Assembly (NCBI RefSeq): GCF_001641335.1
Contig: NZ_LVEM01000002.1
Location: 62,001-126,000, forward strand
Direction of reading: 5' to 3'
DNA length: 64,000 bases
Source of the DNA: Bradyrhizobium stylosanthis
GTDB taxonomy: Bacteria > Pseudomonadota > Alphaproteobacteria > Rhizobiales > Xanthobacteraceae
Each line of letters starts with the position of its first letter. Within the stretch, counting starts at the first letter, position 1. Both the position numbers and the translations under genes were made by a program. The notes beneath the pieces were generated by a model that worked only from the letters and a program-made list of their open reading frames with translations, did not search any database and had not been told where the DNA came from. Positions 59,926 through 64,000 of this stretch are shown one piece after another.

Positions 59926-60570
59926 ATGATCACATTCCCGAAGTCCCTGTTGGAAGGCTACAACGCCTTCGCCACCAACCGGCTGCCGGCGGAGCAGAGC
60001 CGCTATCGCGAGCTGTCGGTCAAGGGCCAGTCGCCCGAAGTGATGGTGATCGGCTGCTGCGACAGCCGCGTCTCGCCCGAGGCGATCTTCGACGTCGGTC
60101 CGGGCGAATTGTTCGTCGTCCGCAACATCGCCAACCTCGTGCCGGTGTACCAGCCCGACGGCAACGCGCATGGCGTCTCGGCGGCGCTGGAATATTCGGT
60201 GACGGTGCTGAAGGTGAAGCACATCGTCATCCTCGGCCACGCGCAATGCGGCGGCATCCGCGCCTTCGTCGACAAGATCGAGCCGCTCACACCCGGCGAC
60301 TTCATCGGCAAATGGATGCAGATGTTCATCAAGCCGGGCGAAGTGGTCGAGCAGCGCGACCATGAGAGCATGGCGCAATTCGTCGAGCGCATCGAGAAGG
60401 CCGCGGTGTTCCGCAGCCTGGAAAACCTGATGACCTTCCCGTTCGTGCGCAAGGCTGTCGAGAGCGGCCAGATGCAGCTGCACGGCGCCTATTTCGGCGT
60501 CGCGGAAGGAACGCTTTTCGTGCTGGACAAGGCGAGCAAGGAATTCAAGAGCGCGCGGAGCGTGGTGTAA
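59926..60570 (+). CDS. Beta-carbonic anhydrase
   Basis: A 214-residue zinc enzyme hydrating CO2. Zinc ligands and the Asp-Arg dyad lie in VIGCCDSRVSPEAIF and GHAQCGGIRAFV; VRNIANLVP is also conserved. No signal peptide. Bicarbonate supply for carboxylases is the expected role. It is divergent from the CitE-like gene. Confidence 0.96.
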   Translation: MITFPKSLLEGYNAFATNRLPAEQSRYRELSVKGQSPEVMVIGCCDSRVSPEAIFDVGPGELFVVRNIANLVPVYQPDGNAHGVSAALEYSVTVLKVKHIVILGHAQCGGIRAFVDKIEPLTPGDFIGKWMQMFIKPGEVVEQRDHESMAQFVERIEKAAVFRSLENLMTFPFVRKAVESGQMQLHGAYFGVAEGTLFVLDKASKEFKSARSVV

Positions 60571-60594
60571 GCCTCTCGCCGCCTGGCTTGAATT

Positions 60595-60685
60595 CGTAGG
60601 GTGGGCAAAGGCGCGAAGCGCCGTGCCCACCATCTCTCTCGATGAGATGCAGGTCGTGGGCACGCTTCGCTTTGCCCACCCTGCG
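60595..60685. repeat. Palindromic intergenic repeat (CGTAGGGTGGGCAAAG family, copy 2)
   Basis: Arms CGTAGGGTGGGCAAAGGCGC and GCTTTGCCCACCCTGCG with inner GCCGTGCCCAC/GTGGGCACG. One base change in the right arm compared with copies 1 and 3. Confidence 0.85.
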
Positions 60686-60701
60686 AGACCGGTGACGGAG
60701 C

Positions 60702-61736
60702 TTACGCCGCCTTCTTCTTCGCGGTGATCAGCTTGCGGTTGATCAGGACTTCCGCGATCTGGATCGCGTTGAGGGCTGCGCCCTTGCGAAGGTTGTCGGA
60801 CACGCACCACAGCTCGAGACCGTTCTCCACCGTCGCGTCCTCGCGGATGCGGCTGATGTAGGTCGCGTCCTCGCCGGCCGCCTCATACGGCGTGGCGTAG
60901 CCGCCGGGCTCATGCTTGTCGATGACGAGGCAGCCCGGCGCCGTGCGCAGGATATTGCGCGCTTCGTCGGCGCTGATCGGATTCTCGAACTCGATGTTGA
61001 CGGCTTCGGAGTGGCCGACGAACACCGGCACGCGCACGCAGGTCGCGGAGAGCTTGATCTTGGGATCAAGAATCTTCTTGGTCTCCGCCATCATCTTCCA
61101 CTCTTCCTTGGTGTAGCCGTCCTCCATGAAGACGTCGATCTGGGGAATGACGTTGAAGGCGATGCGCGCGGGAAACTTCTTATTGACGATCTCGCTGTTG
61201 GTGTAGACGGCCTTGGTCTGCGAGAACAATTCGTCCATCGCATCCTTGCCGGCGCCCGACACCGACTGATAGGTCGCAACGACGACGCGCTTGATGGTCG
61301 CCTTGTCGTGCAGCGGCTTGAGCGCGACCACGAGCTGCGCGGTCGAGCAGTTCGGGTTGGCGATGATGTTCTTCTTCTTGAAGCCTTCTGTCGCGGCCGC
61401 GTTCACCTCGGGCACGATCAGCGGCACGTCCGGGTCCATGCGCCAGGCCGAGGAATTGTCGATCACGACCGCGCCGGCGGCGCCGATCTGCGGCGACCAT
61501 TCCTTCGACACCGAGCCGCCGGCCGACATCAGGCAGATGTCGACGTCGGAGAAGTCGTAATGCTCGAGCGCCTTGCACTTCAGGGTACGATCGCCATAGG
61601 AGACCTCGACGCCGACGCTGCGGCGCGACGCCAGGGCCACGACCTCGTCCGCGGGGAATTTGCGCTCATCCAGGATGTTGAGCATTTCCCGTCCGACATT
61701 GCCGGTCGCGCCGACGACTGCGACTTTGTAACCCAT
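60702..61736 (-). CDS. asd: Aspartate-semialdehyde dehydrogenase
   Basis: A 344-residue NADPH enzyme at the branch to lysine/DAP, threonine and methionine. AVVGATGNVGREML binds NADP; the catalytic Cys is in ANPNCSTAQLVVAL and the substrate-binding VGHSEAVNIEF region is present. It supplies the pathway that leads to dapF, elsewhere in the window. Confidence 0.97.
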   Translation of the reverse strand: MGYKVAVVGATGNVGREMLNILDERKFPADEVVALASRRSVGVEVSYGDRTLKCKALEHYDFSDVDICLMSAGGSVSKEWSPQIGAAGAVVIDNSSAWRMDPDVPLIVPEVNAAATEGFKKKNIIANPNCSTAQLVVALKPLHDKATIKRVVVATYQSVSGAGKDAMDELFSQTKAVYTNSEIVNKKFPARIAFNVIPQIDVFMEDGYTKEEWKMMAETKKILDPKIKLSATCVRVPVFVGHSEAVNIEFENPISADEARNILRTAPGCLVIDKHEPGGYATPYEAAGEDATYISRIREDATVENGLELWCVSDNLRKGAALNAIQIAEVLINRKLITAKKKAA

Positions 61737-61853
61737 CGTTCACTCTCCGATGAAAAAGCCCATTCCTGAAGCTGACGCTTAAACAGGAAGAGCAGCGCTT
61801 CTATGCGAGAACCGGCCTCAAGACAACGTTGGACCCATGCCTGAAGGCCGTGG

Positions 61854-62636
61854 ATGCAGTCGCCTGAGGCCAGGACGGCCGTTAGCCCTACCCAGATCCA
61901 TCTGACGCTCGCAGCCTTCGCCGACGAGGTGGTCGGCACGGTGGCGCGTCTGTTTGCCTATGTGGGGGCGCTGGTCCTGTTTGCCATCCTGGCCCTGGCG
62001 GGCCTCGGCCAGCTCCCCGAGCTGCGCGACGACGAGCCGGCTGCAAAGCCGGGCTGGGGCGTGGCCGACCGCTCGCATCCGGCCTTCGCCCTCAGTCGGC
62101 TGGATTCATCCGATAAAACAGTCTCTTACAGCATCTTCAGGCATCCGGAAGGCGGCCGGAAGGACGTCATGCGCTGGACCGGCGAGACCGACAGGCCCGT
62201 GGCACAGCTCGAGATCTACCGCGAGGGCGGCGAATTCGACGTCACCCGCCCCGCGGCCGCCGACCTCGCCGTCCAGATGGGACTCGGCCCGGCCACGCCG
62301 CTGGAGCAGGCCGGCCTGATCGACACCAAATTCGGTCCCGTCGCCCTGTTCCGGCCGGCCGGCACGGCCAAGGGCAGCTGCCTCGCCTACCTCAAGCGCA
62401 GCGAGGAGCCGGCGCTGCAGATCTCCGGCTTCTCCTGCCAGGGCGATACGCTGCCGGCCCAGCGCGCGGCGGTCGCCTGCACGCTGAACCGGCTGACGCT
62501 GCTGACCTCCGGCAACGAGCCGAAGCTGGCGGAATTGTTCGCCCGTGCCGAGCTGAGGCGCCGCGGCTGCGACGCCCAGGGTTCGCCGGACTGGCTGCTC
62601 GGCGCCGCCAACGCGCAATTGCGCGGAGCGCTTTGA
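61854..62636 (+). CDS. Hypothetical single-pass membrane protein
   Basis: A 260-residue protein with one helix near residues 32-50 (RLFAYVGALVLFAILALAGLG) and a large soluble part outside the cytoplasm that has three Cys (GSCLAYLKR, SGFSCQGD, VACTLNRL). No family recognised. It lies 117 bp from the divergent asd gene. The first ATG is used. Confidence 0.7.
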   Translation: MQSPEARTAVSPTQIHLTLAAFADEVVGTVARLFAYVGALVLFAILALAGLGQLPELRDDEPAAKPGWGVADRSHPAFALSRLDSSDKTVSYSIFRHPEGGRKDVMRWTGETDRPVAQLEIYREGGEFDVTRPAAADLAVQMGLGPATPLEQAGLIDTKFGPVALFRPAGTAKGSCLAYLKRSEEPALQISGFSCQGDTLPAQRAAVACTLNRLTLLTSGNEPKLAELFARAELRRRGCDAQGSPDWLLGAANAQLRGAL

Positions 62637-62792
62637 GCGGCATCAAGCTCAAGTGGCTGGTTTGCATGCAACTTTTGCCGATGCGCCCGATTATTCCGGG
62701 CTGGTGTGACCCAATAGACCTAGTTGCGGCCACCCCGGCCGCGCTAGTATGGGGCGAAATCGACTGGCGGCGCGCCGCCTGAAGGGGACGTG

Positions 62793-63176
62793 ATGAGCTC
62801 GAATTTTTCTGCCGCGAACAAACTGGCGACCTGGCTTGCAGCGGGCGCCGTGGTTGCGATGGCCTTCGCGACGCCGGCTGCGGCCGACACCAAGACCAAG
62901 CGCTACGACGAGCGCGGCCGGGTTTACTACGGTCCGAGCGGTCCCAACGCGGTGTATCAGCAGGGCCGCACCCGCATCTATGTGAGCAAGCGCTCCTGGC
63001 TCGACGGCGGCACCGAGGTCAATCCGGGCGACCGCAAGTTCACCGACTACGCCTTCCCGCCGGCCGTGGGCTATCCGTCCTTCGCCCGCGAGAACCTCAA
63101 CCGCCCGATTGATCGCCAGCCGCTCTCGACGCCGGCCGACATCGGCGGCTATCCGCAGAATTTCCCGCTGTACTGA
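62793..63176 (+). CDS. Exported hypothetical protein
   Basis: A 127-residue protein: signal peptide ending near residue 32 (WLAAGAVVAMAFATPAAA), then a Tyr/Pro/Arg-rich body (KRYDERGRVYYGPSGPNAVYQQGRT; SWLDGGTEVNPGDRKFTDYAFPP) that resembles small Rhizobiales envelope proteins. GAAGGGGACGTG precedes the ATG. Function unknown. Ends at a terminator. Confidence 0.78.
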   Translation: MSSNFSAANKLATWLAAGAVVAMAFATPAAADTKTKRYDERGRVYYGPSGPNAVYQQGRTRIYVSKRSWLDGGTEVNPGDRKFTDYAFPPAVGYPSFARENLNRPIDRQPLSTPADIGGYPQNFPLY

Positions 63177-63196
63177 GCGGGCGCGACGACCGAATC

Positions 63197-63225
63197 AAAA
63201 GGCCGGGCTCACGCCCGGCCTTTTT
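63197..63225 (+). terminator. Rho-independent terminator
   Basis: Stem AAAAGGCCGGGC/GCCCGGCCTTTT with a short loop and a T-run, 20 bases after the preceding stop. Confidence 0.88.
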
Positions 63226-63240
63226 CGTTTCGGGAGGTGC

Positions 63241-63332
63241 CGTAGGGTGGGCAAAGGCGCGTTAGCGCCGTGCCCACGATCTCTCTCGATTACAAAAGGT
63301 GCGTGGGCACGCTTCGCTTTGCCCACCCTACG
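63241..63332. repeat. Palindromic intergenic repeat (CGTAGGGTGGGCAAAG family, copy 3)
   Basis: Arms CGTAGGGTGGGCAAAGGCGC and CTTTGCCCACCCTACG; as in copy 1 it is preceded by GAGGTGC. Confidence 0.85.
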
Positions 63333-63363
63333 ATTCCAGTTGCCTGGCTGAGATGCGTGCGCC

Positions 63364-64000
63364 TCACGCATTCGCTGCCGGATCATGGCGCCGGCAAAAC
63401 TCCTCGATCGCCTCGGAGCGGAAATCGGCGAGGCGCTCGAAGATGAGTTCGTCCGGCCAATCCCACCAGGCGATGCGGCGCAGGCTGGCCGCGACGGCGT
63501 CATCGAAGCGCTTGCGGATGGGACGCGCGGGAACGCCGCCGACGATCGTATAGGGCGCGACATCGCGGCTGACGACGGCACCGGCGGCAATCACCGCGCC
63601 GTCGCCGACATTCACGCCCGGCAGCAGGATCGCGGCGTGGCCGATCCAGACGTCATTGCCGACGATGACGCGATCGCCGCGGCGGTCCGCAAAGAAGTCG
63701 CGGTCGCGGCTCGCACCCGCCTCGTAATATTCAGGGACGTAGGTGAAGCGATGCTGCGAGGCGCGGCCCATCGGGTGATTGGGCGCGCCGATCCGGACCG
63801 AATTGGCGATGGCGGTGAACTTGCCGATCACGGCGTCGGCGACCTCGCAATTCTCGCCGAGATAGGAGTAGTCGCCGAGCGAGGCATATTCGATGCGGGT
63901 GTTGGCGAGGATTTCGCAGCGCCGCCCGATCTGCGCCTCGCGCCGGCGCACCGTCTCATGGATGAATGTTTCCGCGATCTTGGGGCGGGGCGAGGCATCC
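63364..64000 (-). CDS. Hexapeptide acyltransferase, phosphonate-associated type (5' end outside window)
   Basis: The minus-strand frame is open to position 64000, so the start lies beyond the window; the visible part is 211 residues. Left-handed beta-helix hexapeptide repeats ([43 protein letters not shown]) and the ending [17 protein letters not shown] match the transferase family found in C-P lyase (phn) clusters. [14 protein letters not shown] is also typical. A GTG at 63951 could serve as a start, but the upstream residues (HETVRRR preceded by a PKIAETFIH segment) look like part of the same protein. Confidence 0.82.
   Translation of the reverse strand, partial: DASPRPKIAETFIHETVRRREAQIGRRCEILANTRIEYASLGDYSYLGENCEVADAVIGKFTAIANSVRIGAPNHPMGRASQHRFTYVPEYYEAGASRDRDFFADRRGDRVIVGNDVWIGHAAILLPGVNVGDGAVIAAGAVVSRDVAPYTIVGGVPARPIRKRFDDAVAASLRRIAWWDWPDELIFERLADFRSEAIEEFCRRHDPAANA

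Overview
The window is a chromosomal core segment from an alphaproteobacterium, almost certainly Bradyrhizobium or a close relative. The evidence is a high-GC genome with strong GC3 bias (long antisense shadow ORFs), the order priA-xerC / lpdA-sucBADC-mdh-zapE, acnA divergent from the cytochrome c maturation genes ccmABCDG (the cycVWZXY arrangement known from B. japonicum), and many Bradyrhizobium-type palindromic intergenic repeats. I see no CRISPR array, tRNA, rRNA, prophage, transposase or attachment site.

Layout. 1-7.3 kb: the start of atpH (leaving the window on the minus strand), an rlpA-like lipoprotein-type gene, priA, xerC and three small membrane-protein genes. 7.3-19.5 kb: a minus-strand TCA-cycle block read zapE, mdh, sucC, a DUF1579-like gene, sucD, sucA, sucB, a 77-aa membrane protein, an SDR oxidoreductase, lpdA. 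It encodes malate dehydrogenase, succinyl-CoA synthetase and all three 2-oxoglutarate dehydrogenase components. 19.7-27.2 kb: thpR, a tesA-like esterase divergent from an ABC exporter pair (ybbA/ybbP type), a Bax-inhibitor-1 protein preceded by a probable ybhL leader, an acetyltransferase, a DUF2794 gene and a candidate non-coding RNA. 27.4-34.5 kb: a DUF1223 gene, acnA and ccmA-ccmB-ccmC-ccmD-ccmG. 34.7-43.8 kb: yciB, ftsY, a pseudouridine synthase, a DUF2336 gene, mtaB-dapF, two secreted proteins and a Tat-type metallo-hydrolase. 44.2-50.4 kb: ffh-rpsP-rimM and trmD-rplS, split by a LysR/MFS pair. 50.8-57 kb: leuC and leuD separated by about 4 kb of small secreted proteins, a metallopeptidase and an HTH/flavin-type divergon. 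57-64 kb: a glycosyltransferase, a DUF6455 protein, a CitE-like lyase, a beta-carbonic anhydrase, asd, two envelope proteins and, running off the right edge, a hexapeptide acyltransferase of the phosphonate-associated type.

How it works together. The window covers central carbon flux (acnA, 2-oxoglutarate dehydrogenase, sucCD, mdh), respiration support (ATP synthase, haem export and cytochrome c maturation), the two SRP GTPases (ffh and ftsY), replication restart and chromosome resolution, and the leucine and lysine/threonine branches (leuC, leuD, asd, dapF).

No complete novel system can be demonstrated. The best leads are: a rod-shaped RNA with its own terminator near 27.0-27.15 kb; a DUF1579 gene coupled between sucC and sucD; a regulator/transporter pair inserted into the rpsP-rimM-trmD-rplS operon; palindromic repeats embedded inside the ccmA-ccmB, sucA-sucB and ffh transcripts; and undescribed inverted-repeat operators upstream of acnA, rlpA and the HTH/PNPOx divergon.
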